Origin: Aureimonas sp. SK2 | Lineage (GTDB): Bacteria > Pseudomonadota > Alphaproteobacteria > Rhizobiales > Rhizobiaceae | Direction: 5' to 3' | Assembly (NCBI RefSeq): GCF_029813115.1 | Contig: NZ_JAPZDS010000013.1 | Location: 62,001-126,000, forward strand | DNA: 64,000 nt | Part shown: piece after piece, positions 9,449 through 17,903 of the stretch | How the letters are laid out: every line of letters begins with the position of its first letter | How positions within the stretch are numbered: position 1 is the stretch's first letter | Program-made: the position numbers and the translations under genes | The notes under the pieces: generated by a model | Database searches by the model: none | Told to the model about the DNA's origin: nothing | What the model saw: the letters and a program-made list of their open reading frames with translations, nothing else

Positions 9449-10044
9449 TTCTCGTCCTCGACAACTACGACAGCTTCACCCACAACCTCGCCCGCTACAT
9501 CGAGCGGCGCGGCGAGGCGGTCAGGGTGGTGCGCAGCGACCGGATCGATCTCGCCGGCATCGCCGATCTCGAGCCCGACGCCCTGGTCCTGTCGCCGGGC
9601 CCCTGCGGCCCGGCGGAGGCGGGCGTCTGCATGGAAGCCGTGGCGACCCTGTCGGGGCGCCTGCCGATCCTCGGCGTCTGCCTCGGCCATCAGGTGATCG
9701 GCGCCTGTTTCGGCGGCCGGGTGGAGCGCGCGAGGGAACCGATGCACGGGCGCGTGTCGCATCTGGCGCATGGCGGCTCGGGCCTCTTCGCCGGCCTTCC
9801 CGCCCCGCTGCCCGTCGGCCGCTACCATTCGCTGATCGTGGGCGAGACGGACGCCCTGGCCGCGCATCTGACGGTCGACGCCCGCTCGCCGGCCGGCGAG
9901 GTCATGGCGCTCACGCACCGCGCCCATCCGACCTACGGCATCCAGTTCCATCCCGAATCCGTGCTGACGCCGGACGGCGACCGCATCGTCGCGCGGTTCC
10001 TGGCGCTCGCCGCCGACTGGCGCGCGGGTCAGGCGGCGAGCTGA
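9445..10044 (+). CDS. pabA: Aminodeoxychorismate synthase glutamine amidotransferase
   Basis: A 199-residue class I glutamine amidotransferase giving ammonia to PabB. The oxyanion block LSPGPCGP (about 50-57), the nucleophile in GVCLGHQ (about 76-82) and the catalytic His-Glu pair in QFHPESV (about 171-177) are present. It begins MILVLDNYDSFTHNL and overlaps pabB by four bases. In many bacteria one PabA/TrpG serves both folate and tryptophan; the pairing here points to folate. Its 3' end overlaps a convergent small gene by 16 bases. Confidence 0.9.
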   Translation: MILVLDNYDSFTHNLARYIERRGEAVRVVRSDRIDLAGIADLEPDALVLSPGPCGPAEAGVCMEAVATLSGRLPILGVCLGHQVIGACFGGRVERAREPMHGRVSHLAHGGSGLFAGLPAPLPVGRYHSLIVGETDALAAHLTVDARSPAGEVMALTHRAHPTYGIQFHPESVLTPDGDRIVARFLALAADWRAGQAAS

Positions 10045-10268
10045 CGCCCGAGGCGCCGCCCGGCTGCCGTCAGCCGGAACCAGCAGGTGTCGCGCCAGCC
10101 GATGGCGACGGAGACGAGGCCGAGCGCATGCAGTTCCAGGCAGCGGCGCAGTTCGTCGGTGGCGAGGTCGCCGGTATGGAGGCCGACGCTGTCACGCGCC
10201 GGGCCGTCGTCCAGGCGGCGCAGCATGTCCCCCTGGGCCGTGGTGATCTCGGTCAAGCGTATCCTCAT
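10029..10268 (-). CDS. Hypothetical small protein, winged-helix-like
   Basis: A 79-residue soluble protein starting MRIRLTEITTAQG. The order of helices and the closing block FRLTAAGRRLGRQL resemble the last helix and wing of small winged-helix proteins (AGRRxG patterns are common there), but no family can be named. It ends inside the last codons of pabA on the opposite strand. The reading frame is uninterrupted, and nothing competes for the region 10045-10268, so it is probably real. Confidence 0.5.
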   Translation of the reverse strand: MRIRLTEITTAQGDMLRRLDDGPARDSVGLHTGDLATDELRRCLELHALGLVSVAIGWRDTCWFRLTAAGRRLGRQLAA

Positions 10269-10430
10269 GGGCGACCTCCTGCCGGCGTTTCGTCCCTGCC
10301 GGACGGCTCAGCGTTCCAGCCGGGGCTTGCGCGAACGTGGGGGTGCATTGCGATGGATTTGCGCCGGCCGGGAACCGGCGGGGGCTCGCGCGCGTCATTC
10401 CGTCGGATGCCCATAGGAGGGACGGACCCG

Positions 10431-10613
10431 ATGAGCGGAGAAAAGCACGGCTCGACGACGCCCGCGGGCGCGGACAAGGAGCCCGATACCGAGGCCGCGA
10501 CGCCCGGCGCGGGACCGCATGCCAAGCCGGAACTGACGAACCCCGACGCCACGCCCGGCGCCGGCAGCCTGCCGGACGAAGGCGAGACCGGCGACGACGC
10601 CGGCGCAGGCTGA
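10431..10613 (+). CDS. Small low-complexity acidic protein, 60 residues
   Basis: Starts MSGEKHGSTTPAG after a good ribosome binding site (aggaggg, 10419-10425). The protein is almost wholly Gly, Ala, Pro, Asp, Glu and Thr and is predicted disordered. It twice carries a TPGAG motif flanked by DA or EA. No hydrophobic core, signal or known domain is seen. It is followed 36 bases later by another acidic small gene; the two look like a stress-type pair, which is inference from composition only. Confidence 0.5.
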   Translation: MSGEKHGSTTPAGADKEPDTEAATPGAGPHAKPELTNPDATPGAGSLPDEGETGDDAGAG

Positions 10614-10649
10614 CGCTCCCGCCCCCACCCACAGATTCGAGGACCACGC

Positions 10650-10940
10650 ATGTCGAACATTCCCGAGACGCCCGAACGCAACGCCCCCGACCCGATCCTG
10701 CCCGAGCCGATCGGCGAGGACGGACTGGTGACACAGCCCGACGACGGGGCGCTGGACGAGGAGGAACAGTCCCAGACTTCCGGCGACACGCCGCCGATTC
10801 CTCCGATCGTCGAGGACAAGCGCACGCCCGGCGACCAGGAGCGCCCGATGACGGAGGAGGAGGAACTCGACGAGGCCCTCGACGACACGTTCCCCGCCTC
10901 CGACCCGATCGCGCCCAGCCGGATCGACGGCCCGCTCTGA
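10650..10940 (+). CDS. Small acidic protein with DDTFPASDP motif
   Basis: A 96-residue acidic protein, MSNIPETPERN onward. The C-terminal block EALDDTFPASDPIAPSR is a signature met in many short alphaproteobacterial proteins of unknown function, often near stress genes. The remainder is Pro, Asp and Glu rich and probably disordered. It lies 36 bases after the preceding small gene in the same direction. The function is unknown, but the conserved motif makes it a real gene. Confidence 0.65.
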   Translation: MSNIPETPERNAPDPILPEPIGEDGLVTQPDDGALDEEEQSQTSGDTPPIPPIVEDKRTPGDQERPMTEEEELDEALDDTFPASDPIAPSRIDGPL

Positions 10941-10958
10941 CCCCGCAGAACGGGTCGG

Positions 10959-11741
10959 TCACGACACCTTGAAGGCGCTCGGGCAGATGTCCGCCAAGGT
11001 GCAGCGCTCGCAGGCGGGGCGCCGGTGGTAGCAGACCTTCTGGCCGTGCAACATCAGCACCTCGTGGTTGTCGTAGAGGTCCTGGGCACTCCAGTCCGCG
11101 GGCAGTTGCGCCCGCAGGACGGGATGCGACGGGCCGACCGCGAGGTCCGGCGCGATCAGTCCGAGCCGGATGGCGACGCGGTGATGGTGGCTGTCGACGG
11201 GCAGCGCGGGCATGCGCAAGGTGGAGAAGGACAGGACCGCCGCGCTGGTCTTCGGCCCGACGCCCGGCAGTTCTTCCAGCCAGGCGCGCGCTTCGGCCGG
11301 CTCCATGCCGGCGAGAAACTGGAGGTCGAGCCGGCCCGCCCGTTCCCGGACGCCCTTCAGGATGGCCTGGATGCGCGGCGCCTTCTGCTCGGGCCAGCGC
11401 ACGCCGTGGATCAGGCTCTCGACCTCGGCCGTGTCGGCCGCGATCAGTTCGCCCCAGTCGGGAAAGCGCTGCCGCAGCGCCTTGAAGGCGCGCCCCGAGT
11501 CCGCATTGCGCGTCCGGTGCGACAGGAGCGAGGAGACGAGTTCGCTCAAGGGGTCGAGGTCGTGGAAATAGCCGATCGGACAGCCGTAGACGGCGCAGAG
11601 CCGGTCGTGGACCAGCCGGGCCTTGGCCTCGAGATCGGTGCTCGACGGTTCGGCATCGCTCGGGCGGGCGGTTCGGCGCACGGAACGGCTTGGCGCAGGC
11701 CGCTCCGACCGGTTCGGGTGGGTGGTCGGGTTCGGTGCCAT
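10959..11741 (-). CDS. Endonuclease III-like DNA glycosylase (HhH-GPD, 4Fe-4S)
   Basis: A 260-residue base-excision-repair enzyme. The helix-hairpin-helix ELPGVGPKTSAAV carries the catalytic Lys164, VDSHHHRVAIRLGL holds the catalytic Asp183, and the C-terminus has the cluster pattern Cys237-x6-Cys244-x2-Cys247-x5-Cys253. Endonuclease III removes oxidised pyrimidines. The first 40 residues are a Pro/Ser/Arg-rich extension not found in E. coli Nth, and the usual VDTHV is VDSHHH, so it may be a paralogue with another substrate range. The start at 11741 has a weak binding site, and part of the extension could be untranslated. Confidence 0.8.
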   Translation of the reverse strand: MAPNPTTHPNRSERPAPSRSVRRTARPSDAEPSSTDLEAKARLVHDRLCAVYGCPIGYFHDLDPLSELVSSLLSHRTRNADSGRAFKALRQRFPDWGELIAADTAEVESLIHGVRWPEQKAPRIQAILKGVRERAGRLDLQFLAGMEPAEARAWLEELPGVGPKTSAAVLSFSTLRMPALPVDSHHHRVAIRLGLIAPDLAVGPSHPVLRAQLPADWSAQDLYDNHEVLMLHGQKVCYHRRPACERCTLADICPSAFKVS

Positions 11742-11797
11742 GGAGCCGGAATCCGCCGCGATTCCCGGCGGTTCCCGAAGCCGCGCCCCTGCGGCAA

Positions 11798-12679
11798 TCA
11801 GTCCGGCTGCGGGCGCTGCCCTTCCAGGAGCGGGCGCCGCTCGGCCACCGCCTCGCCCAGAAAGTCCATCAGCGCCCGCACGCGCGGCACATGGCGCAGG
11901 TCCGCGTGCGTCAGCAGCCAGAGATCGGTGGCGAAGCGCTCGTCCGGCGCGCCGAGGCGCCGGAGCGCCGGCCGGCCGTCGCCGACGAAGCAGGGCAGAT
12001 AGCCGCAGCCGAGGCCGGCCTCGATCGCCTCCGCGAGACCCAGAACCGTGTTGACGCGGTAGCCGATGCGCTCCGGCGGCACGGTTCCCGCCACGTGCCG
12101 AACGACGGCCATCGGCCCCATCGCGTCGCCGAGCGACACCCAGTCGTCTCCCGCCGCCTCGCGCGCGCCATAGAGCGCCCAGGCGATGCGCGCGCCCTTG
12201 CGCCCGACCAGCGTGTCCGGCGGCCGGTCGGTGGCGCGGATCGCCACGTCCGCGTCGCGCTTCGACAGGTTGAGCGCGGGATTGCCGAGCACGACGTCGA
12301 GCCGCACGGCCGGACATTGCCGGCGGAAGTCCGAGAAGATCGGCGTCAGGAAGTGGATCAGCAGCGTGTCGTTGGTGGTGACGCGCACCTCGCCGGCCGG
12401 CACCGGCTCGCGGCCCGCCAGGCGGAGCGCCGCGGCATCCACCGCCGACCCGACCTCGCGCGCCAGGGCCGCGATCTCCTCGCCAGCCGGCGTCGGCACC
12501 AGCCGCGCCCCGTTGCGCTCGAACAAGGCGCAGCCCATCGTCCCCTCGATCTGGCGCAGGCGGCGGAACACGGTGGAATGGGCGACGCCGAGCCGGTCGG
12601 CGGCCGCGGGAAGCGTGCCCACCTCCGCCACGGCGCCGACGAGCCGCAGGTCGTCCCAGGCCAGCCTATCGAGGTCCAT
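11798..12679 (-). CDS. LysR-family transcriptional regulator
   Basis: A 293-residue regulator: N-terminal winged helix (about 5-65, with AAADRLGVAHSTVFRRLRQIE) and a periplasmic-binding-like effector domain after residue 90. It is transcribed away from the glyoxalase and esterase genes, whose first ATG lies 123 bases from its own, the classic LysR layout. It therefore probably controls that pair and itself; the effector may be a quinone or phenolic compound, judged only from the likely targets. The gap 12680-12802 is locally AT-richer and includes two TTGCA-type repeats (gattgcacgg, gattgcatct). Confidence 0.85.
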   Translation of the reverse strand: MDLDRLAWDDLRLVGAVAEVGTLPAAADRLGVAHSTVFRRLRQIEGTMGCALFERNGARLVPTPAGEEIAALAREVGSAVDAAALRLAGREPVPAGEVRVTTNDTLLIHFLTPIFSDFRRQCPAVRLDVVLGNPALNLSKRDADVAIRATDRPPDTLVGRKGARIAWALYGAREAAGDDWVSLGDAMGPMAVVRHVAGTVPPERIGYRVNTVLGLAEAIEAGLGCGYLPCFVGDGRPALRRLGAPDERFATDLWLLTHADLRHVPRVRALMDFLGEAVAERRPLLEGQRPQPD

Positions 12680-12802
12680 CGCCGCTCTCCGTTCGACGCG
12701 TGCAAGAGCGTGATTGCACGGATGCAACGCGATTGCATCTGACGATCGCGCATCATTGCGATTATGTTGCTCCTCGACACACGAACCCTGAGGAGACAGG
12801 AC

Positions 12803-13750
12803 ATGAGCCACGGCATCCATCACGTCACCGCCATCGCCGGTCCCGCGGCGCGCAACGTGCGGTTCTATACCGACACGCTCGGCCTCCGGCTGGTGAAGCA
12901 GACCGTCAATTTCGACGATCCCGGCACCTGGCACCTCTACTACGGCGACGAGGCCGGCAGCCCCGGCACGATCCTGACCTTCTTCCCCTGGGAGCACGCG
13001 GCCCCCGGCCGGCTCGGCGTCGGCGAGACGCAGGAGACCGTGTTCCGCGTGCCGGAAGGCGCGATCGGCTGGTGGACGCACCGCTTCATCGAGAAGGGCG
13101 TCGCCTTCGACCCGCCGGTGAAGCGATTCGGCGAGACGGCGCTGGCCTTCCGCGATCCGGACGGGATGCACCTCGCGCTCGTCGCGGTGCCGGGCGCGGA
13201 GGCCGAGCCCGGCTGGACCGGCGGCGGTGTGCCGGCGGAGGTCGCGATCCGCGGCTTCCATTCGGTGAGCCTGCTCCTCGAGGAGAAGGCGCCGACCGGC
13301 GCGGTGCTGACCGACGTCCTCGGATTCCGCGAGCTGGGGTCGGAAGGCTCGACCACGCGCTTCCAGGTCGACGGCACCGGGATCGGCGGCATCGTCGACA
13401 TCCGGGCCGTCGGCGGCTTCCTGAAGCCTCGGCCGGGTGCGGGCTCCGTCCACCACGTCGCCTTCCGGGCGGCGGACGACGCGGCGGAAGCGGCGATGGC
13501 GAGGCGCCTCGTCGAGAACCACCGCATCGGCGTGACGGAGCAGCGAGACCGCAACTACTTCCGCTCGGTCTATTTCCGCGAGCCGGGCCATGTCCTGTTC
13601 GAGATCGCGACCGACCAGCCGGGCTTTGCCGTGGACGAGCCGGCCGCCAGCCTCGGCACGACGCTCAAGCTGCCGCACGGCCTGGAGGCCCAGCGCGCGC
13701 GGATCGAGAGCGTGCTGCCCGATCTCGGCCTTGCCGACCGGGCGGCCTGA
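12803..13750 (+). CDS. VOC-family ring-cleaving dioxygenase (MhqO-like)
   Basis: A 315-residue two-module glyoxalase/bleomycin-resistance-fold protein. Metal-binding positions are seen in GIHHVTAIAG (residue 4 on), GFHSVSLL (about 152), VHHVAFRA (about 217) and FEIATDQPGF (about 265). This is the layout of MhqO/MhqA proteins, which are linked to detoxifying hydroquinones and catechols. The start follows aggagacagg by few bases. The next gene is an MhqD-like hydrolase, as in Bacillus mhqO/mhqD gene groups, and a LysR gene is divergent. The exact substrate is unknown. Confidence 0.8.
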   Translation: MSHGIHHVTAIAGPAARNVRFYTDTLGLRLVKQTVNFDDPGTWHLYYGDEAGSPGTILTFFPWEHAAPGRLGVGETQETVFRVPEGAIGWWTHRFIEKGVAFDPPVKRFGETALAFRDPDGMHLALVAVPGAEAEPGWTGGGVPAEVAIRGFHSVSLLLEEKAPTGAVLTDVLGFRELGSEGSTTRFQVDGTGIGGIVDIRAVGGFLKPRPGAGSVHHVAFRAADDAAEAAMARRLVENHRIGVTEQRDRNYFRSVYFREPGHVLFEIATDQPGFAVDEPAASLGTTLKLPHGLEAQRARIESVLPDLGLADRAA

Positions 13751-13803
13751 CGAAACCGGCCAGGGCAGCGCATCGCCGCCCCGGCCCCCTTCCGGAGGAC
13801 CTC

Positions 13804-14433
13804 ATGAGCCAGACCAGCCAAGCCCTGTCGCACATCCACCGCTTCGTGCCCGCGACCGCGCCGTCGCGCGCGCCGCTCCTCCTCCTGCACGGGACGGGCG
13901 GCGACGAGAACGACCTTCTCGGCCTCGGCGCCGCCCTCGTGCCCGGCGCGGCCCTCCTGTCGCCGCGCGGCCGCGTGTCGGAGAACGGCATGCCGCGCTT
14001 CTTCCGGCGCCTGTCGGAAGGCGTGTTCGACGAGGCCGACGTCGTGGCGCGCGCCGGCGATCTCGCCCGCTTCGTGGACGAGGCGCGGCACGCCTACGGT
14101 CTGGCCGCGCCGATCGCCGTCGGTTTCTCCAACGGCGCCAACATCGCGGCGGCGCTCCTGATGCTGGAGCCTCGGCTCCTGGCCGGCGCCGTCCTGATCC
14201 GTCCGATGGTGCCGCTTCAGACGGCGCCAGCCTTCGACCTTCCGGCCACGCCGGTCCTGATGCTGTCGGGCGCGATGGACCCGATCGTGCCGGCAGCCAA
14301 CGCGGAGCGCCTCGCCGCGACCCTCGAGGCGGGCGGCGCCCGGGTGCGGCACGAGGTCCTGCCCGTCGGCCACGGCCTGACGCAGATGGACCTGACGCTC
14401 GCCCATCGCTGGCTGCAGGACGGCGCGGCCTGA
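13804..14433 (+). CDS. Alpha/beta hydrolase, carboxylesterase/phospholipase family (MhqD-like)
   Basis: A 209-residue cytoplasmic serine hydrolase. LLLHGTGGDEND (about 26-37) is the oxyanion loop, GFSNGAN holds the nucleophile Ser109, Asp159 is in GAMDPIVP and His190 in PVGHGL, so the triad is complete. Length and motifs match the MhqD/YpfH branch of small carboxylesterases. A ggaggacctc site precedes the ATG. It sits 53 bases after the VOC dioxygenase and probably shares its message and its LysR control. The natural substrate is unknown. Confidence 0.8.
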   Translation: MSQTSQALSHIHRFVPATAPSRAPLLLLHGTGGDENDLLGLGAALVPGAALLSPRGRVSENGMPRFFRRLSEGVFDEADVVARAGDLARFVDEARHAYGLAAPIAVGFSNGANIAAALLMLEPRLLAGAVLIRPMVPLQTAPAFDLPATPVLMLSGAMDPIVPAANAERLAATLEAGGARVRHEVLPVGHGLTQMDLTLAHRWLQDGAA

Positions 14434-14662
14434 GAACCGGGGACGGAACCATGCGGCGGAGGGCCGGCGAGAATTATCCGTTGCTGGCGAGGCGCCGAGC
14501 GCAGACGATGCAGCGCATCGGTGAGCATCGGAAACGATGACCAGCGGCGGAAGGGTCCGCCGGGCCGACCCGCAGGGTTCCGTCCCCGGTTCCACGCCTG
14601 CGGCGTCCGGCACCAGGCCGGGCGCCTGGATCGGCGGCCGCGGCGCCCCAGTTTCGGGGGCG

Positions 14663-15385
14663 ATGCACACCGATCCCGCCCTCGATACCCGTCCGCCCGC
14701 CGCCGCGCCCGAGCGCCTGCGCGTCTCCGGCCTCGGCAAGACCGTGCCGGGCGGGCGGCGCCTGTTCTCCGGTCTCGACCTTGCGGTCGCCGGCGGCGAA
14801 CTCGTCGCCATCGTCGGGGAATCGGGCACCGGCAAGTCGACGCTCCTCAACATTCTCGCGGGCCTCGACGAGGCGGACGAGGGTGTGGTCGAGGTCGGCG
14901 GCACCGCGCTCGGCCCTCTCGACGAGACGGCGCGCACCCGGCTCCGCCGCGAGCGGATCGGCTTCGTCTTCCAGGCCTTCCACATCCTGCCCTACCTGAC
15001 CCTCGGCCGGAACGTCGCGCTGCCGCTCGCCCTCGTCTCGCCCGACGCCGCACGGGCGAAGGCGGAGGCCGAGCGGCTGCTCGCCGCCGTCGGGCTCGGC
15101 GGCCGGGCCGACGACTATGCGCGCGACCTGTCCGGCGGCGAACTCCAGCGGGTGGCCATCGCCCGCGCCCTCGTCCACAGGCCCGCGCTGATCCTCGCCG
15201 ACGAGCCGACCGGCAATCTCGATCCCGACACGGCCACGCGCGTTCTCGCCCTTTTCGCCTCGGCCGTGCGCGAGGGCGGCGCGGCGGCCGTGATCGTCAC
15301 CCATTCGCCCGCGACCGCCGCCGTCGCAGACCGCGTCCTGACGCTGACCGCGACCGGCCTCCGCGACGGCTCGACGCATGGCTGA
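14663..15385 (+). CDS. ABC transporter ATP-binding protein (LolD/AttE type)
   Basis: A 240-residue ATPase of the MacB/LolD group. Walker A is GESGTGKST (52-60), the Q-loop lies in FVFQAF, the signature is LSGGELQRVAIARAL and Walker B ends ILADEPTGNLD. The start MHTDPALD is chosen because the open frame upstream (to 14537) codes for a Gly/Pro/Arg-rich stretch with no fold. The permease starts eight bases before this stop, so the two are coupled. With the permease and the secreted protein that follow, it forms an AttEFGH-like system; MacB-family machines work by mechanotransmission across the envelope. Confidence 0.85.
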   Translation: MHTDPALDTRPPAAAPERLRVSGLGKTVPGGRRLFSGLDLAVAGGELVAIVGESGTGKSTLLNILAGLDEADEGVVEVGGTALGPLDETARTRLRRERIGFVFQAFHILPYLTLGRNVALPLALVSPDAARAKAEAERLLAAVGLGGRADDYARDLSGGELQRVAIARALVHRPALILADEPTGNLDPDTATRVLALFASAVREGGAAAVIVTHSPATAAVADRVLTLTATGLRDGSTHG

Positions 15386-17903
15386 GGCCGGCCTCACCCA
15401 GGCCCGTCTGGCGCTGCGCTGGCTGATCGCCGGCGAGGGCCGCGCCCATCCCGCGCGTTTTCTCCTGACGGCCGTCGCCATCGCCGTCGGCGTCGCGCTC
15501 GGCTTCGCGGTCCATCTCGTCAACGGCTCGGCGCTGGCCTCCTTCGAGGGCGCGGTGCGCTCGGTCAACGGCGCGGCCGACCTCCAGGTGCGCGCGGCAA
15601 GCCCGCTGGGCTTCGACGAGACCGCCTACGGGCCGATCGCGCTGACTGAGGGCGTCGCGGATGCCAGCCCCGTCGTGGTGCTGGAAGCGCGGGCGGGCGA
15701 GGCGCGCTTCACGCTGCTGGGCCTCGACGTCCTGCGCGCCGCCCGCGTCACGCCGACGCTGGTCGGCCTGAACGCGCAAGGGGTCGACCAGAATCGGTCG
15801 GCCGTCTTTTCGGAAGACGCCCTGTTCCTGTCGCGCGCGGCCTTGGCGGCGACGGGCGCGACCGTCGGCGACACGATCGCCGTCTCCGCCAACGGGCGCA
15901 CCGTCCCCTTTCGCATCGCCGGCACGCTGGACGGGGCGGGCGACACGGAGCGGCTCGGCACGATCGACATCGCGGCCGCGCAATGGCGCTTCGACCGGCT
16001 GGGACGACTCGACCGGATCGACCTCTCGGTGAGCGACCGGGAGGCTACCCAAAGCGCTTTGACCCCCCTCCTGCCGGCCAATGCCAGTCTCGGCACCGAC
16101 GAGACGGAGGCGCGCCAGGGCTCGGCGCTCAGCCGCGCTTACCGGGTCAATCTCGACATGCTGGCCCTCGTCGCGCTCCTGACCGGCGGCTTCCTCGTCT
16201 TCTCCGCGCAGGCGCTCTCCGTCGCGCGGCGGCTTCGCACCTTCGCGCTCCTGCGCACCCTTGGCCTGCCGCGCGGCGGCGTCGTGGCGGCCGTCACGCT
16301 GGAAGGTCTGGCGATCGGCCTCGTCGGCGCGGCGCTCGGCCTCCTTCTCGGCTACGGGCTCGCGTCCCTGGCGCTGCGGCTTCTCGGCGGCGACCTCGGC
16401 GCCGGCTATTTCGAGGGTGGGGCGGCACGCGTCGTGTTCCAGCCCGCGGCCGCCGTCGCGTTCTTCGCGCTGGGTCTCCTCGCGGCCCTCTTCGGCAGCG
16501 CCCTGCCGGCGCGCGCCGCCTCGCGCGCGGCGCCCGCCGCGAGCCTCAAGAACGCCGGCGACCTCGTCGATCCGCGTGCACGCGTGCCCATCCTGCCCGC
16601 CGTCGTGCTGCTGGCGGCCGGCATCCTGGCAAGCCTCGCGCCTCCCGTAGCGGGCCTGCCGATCCTCGGCTTCGCCGGCATGGCGCTGATGCTGGCCGGC
16701 GGCGTCGCGGGCGTGCCCTGGGTCGCGCGCCAGCTCCTGAAGCCGCTCCTCGCCCGCGCGCCGGCCGCCGTGCCCGCCCAACTGGCGGTGCGCCACGTTC
16801 AGGGCAGCCCCGGCGAGGCGGCGACGGCGCTGTGCGGCATCGTCGCTTCCACCGCGCTCGTGATCGCCATGGCGACCATGGTCACGAGCTTCCGCACGGC
16901 CGTGGACGTGTGGCTCGGCGATGTGCTGTCGGCCGACCTTTATCTGCGCACCGGCGCCGGCAGCGGCTTCGACGAGGCGGCGCAAGGCCGGCTCATGACG
17001 GTGCCCGGCGTCGGTACGATCTCGTTCAGCCGGCAGATCCCGCTTTCGATCGAACCGGACCGCCCGCCCGTCTCGCTCATCGCGCGCGATATCGGGACCG
17101 GCGAAGCGGGCGGACTTCTGCGCTCGGTCGAGACCGCATCGGCGCCCGCCCCGGCCGGCACGGTGCCGGTCTACGTCTCAGAACCCGCCGCGCGGCTCTA
17201 CGGCTGGCGGCCGGGTGCGACGATCGCGCTTCCGATCGGGCAGGACGCCTCCTTCTTCGTCGCTGGCATCTGGCGCGACTACGCCCGGCAGCAGGGCGCC
17301 GTCGCGATCGCCGGCACCGACTACACCAGCCTCACCGGCGACGCGACGCGCGACGAGGCGGCGGTAACGCTGGCGCCCGGCGCCGATGCGGGCGAGACGG
17401 GCCGCGCCCTTCTGGCCGCCCTGCCGCAGGGCCTCTCCGCCAACCTCGCCCGGCCCGCCGAGCTGCGCGCCTATGCGCTCGACCTCTTCGACCGGTCCTT
17501 CACCGTCACCTACGTCCTTCAGGCCGTCGCCATGCTGGTCGGCCTGTCGGGCGTCGCCGCCACCATCTCGGCGCAGACGCTGGCGCGCACCCGCGAGTTC
17601 GGCATGCTGCGCCATCTCGGGGTGTCGCGCGGCCAGATCCGCGCCATGCTGGGGATGGAGGGCGCGCTGCTCGGCGCCGTCGGCGCGGTGGCGGGCGTCG
17701 CGCTCGGCCTCGCGCTGTCCCAGGTGCTGATCCACGTGATCAACCCGCAGAGCTTCAACTGGACCATGGAGACGCGCGTGCCCTGGGGCACGCTCGCGCT
17801 GGTCTCGGCCGTCCTGGTCGTGGCGGCCGCCCTGACGGCGGTGCTCGCCGGGCGGCAGGCGACGTCGCAAGGGGCGGTGCAGGCCGTGCGGGAGGATTGG
17901 TGA
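15378..17903 (+). CDS. FtsX-like ABC transporter permease, 841 residues
   Basis: A large MacB/FtsX-type permease formed from two FtsX modules. A first membrane helix (about 25-50) precedes an extracytoplasmic domain (50-250), then helices near 255-280, 310-335 and 355-380. A middle helix pair (about 415-445) and a second extracytoplasmic domain (495-700) come before the last three helices (about 715-740, 770-790, 800-825). Ten or so helices match the AttF/AttG-type or YbbP family. It overlaps the ATPase by eight bases and the secreted partner by one (TGATG). The cargo is unknown; lipids, lipoproteins or peptides are the usual ones for the family. Confidence 0.85.
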   Translation: MAEAGLTQARLALRWLIAGEGRAHPARFLLTAVAIAVGVALGFAVHLVNGSALASFEGAVRSVNGAADLQVRAASPLGFDETAYGPIALTEGVADASPVVVLEARAGEARFTLLGLDVLRAARVTPTLVGLNAQGVDQNRSAVFSEDALFLSRAALAATGATVGDTIAVSANGRTVPFRIAGTLDGAGDTERLGTIDIAAAQWRFDRLGRLDRIDLSVSDREATQSALTPLLPANASLGTDETEARQGSALSRAYRVNLDMLALVALLTGGFLVFSAQALSVARRLRTFALLRTLGLPRGGVVAAVTLEGLAIGLVGAALGLLLGYGLASLALRLLGGDLGAGYFEGGAARVVFQPAAAVAFFALGLLAALFGSALPARAASRAAPAASLKNAGDLVDPRARVPILPAVVLLAAGILASLAPPVAGLPILGFAGMALMLAGGVAGVPWVARQLLKPLLARAPAAVPAQLAVRHVQGSPGEAATALCGIVASTALVIAMATMVTSFRTAVDVWLGDVLSADLYLRTGAGSGFDEAAQGRLMTVPGVGTISFSRQIPLSIEPDRPPVSLIARDIGTGEAGGLLRSVETASAPAPAGTVPVYVSEPAARLYGWRPGATIALPIGQDASFFVAGIWRDYARQQGAVAIAGTDYTSLTGDATRDEAAVTLAPGADAGETGRALLAALPQGLSANLARPAELRAYALDLFDRSFTVTYVLQAVAMLVGLSGVAATISAQTLARTREFGMLRHLGVSRGQIRAMLGMEGALLGAVGAVAGVALGLALSQVLIHVINPQSFNWTMETRVPWGTLALVSAVLVVAAALTAVLAGRQATSQGAVQAVREDW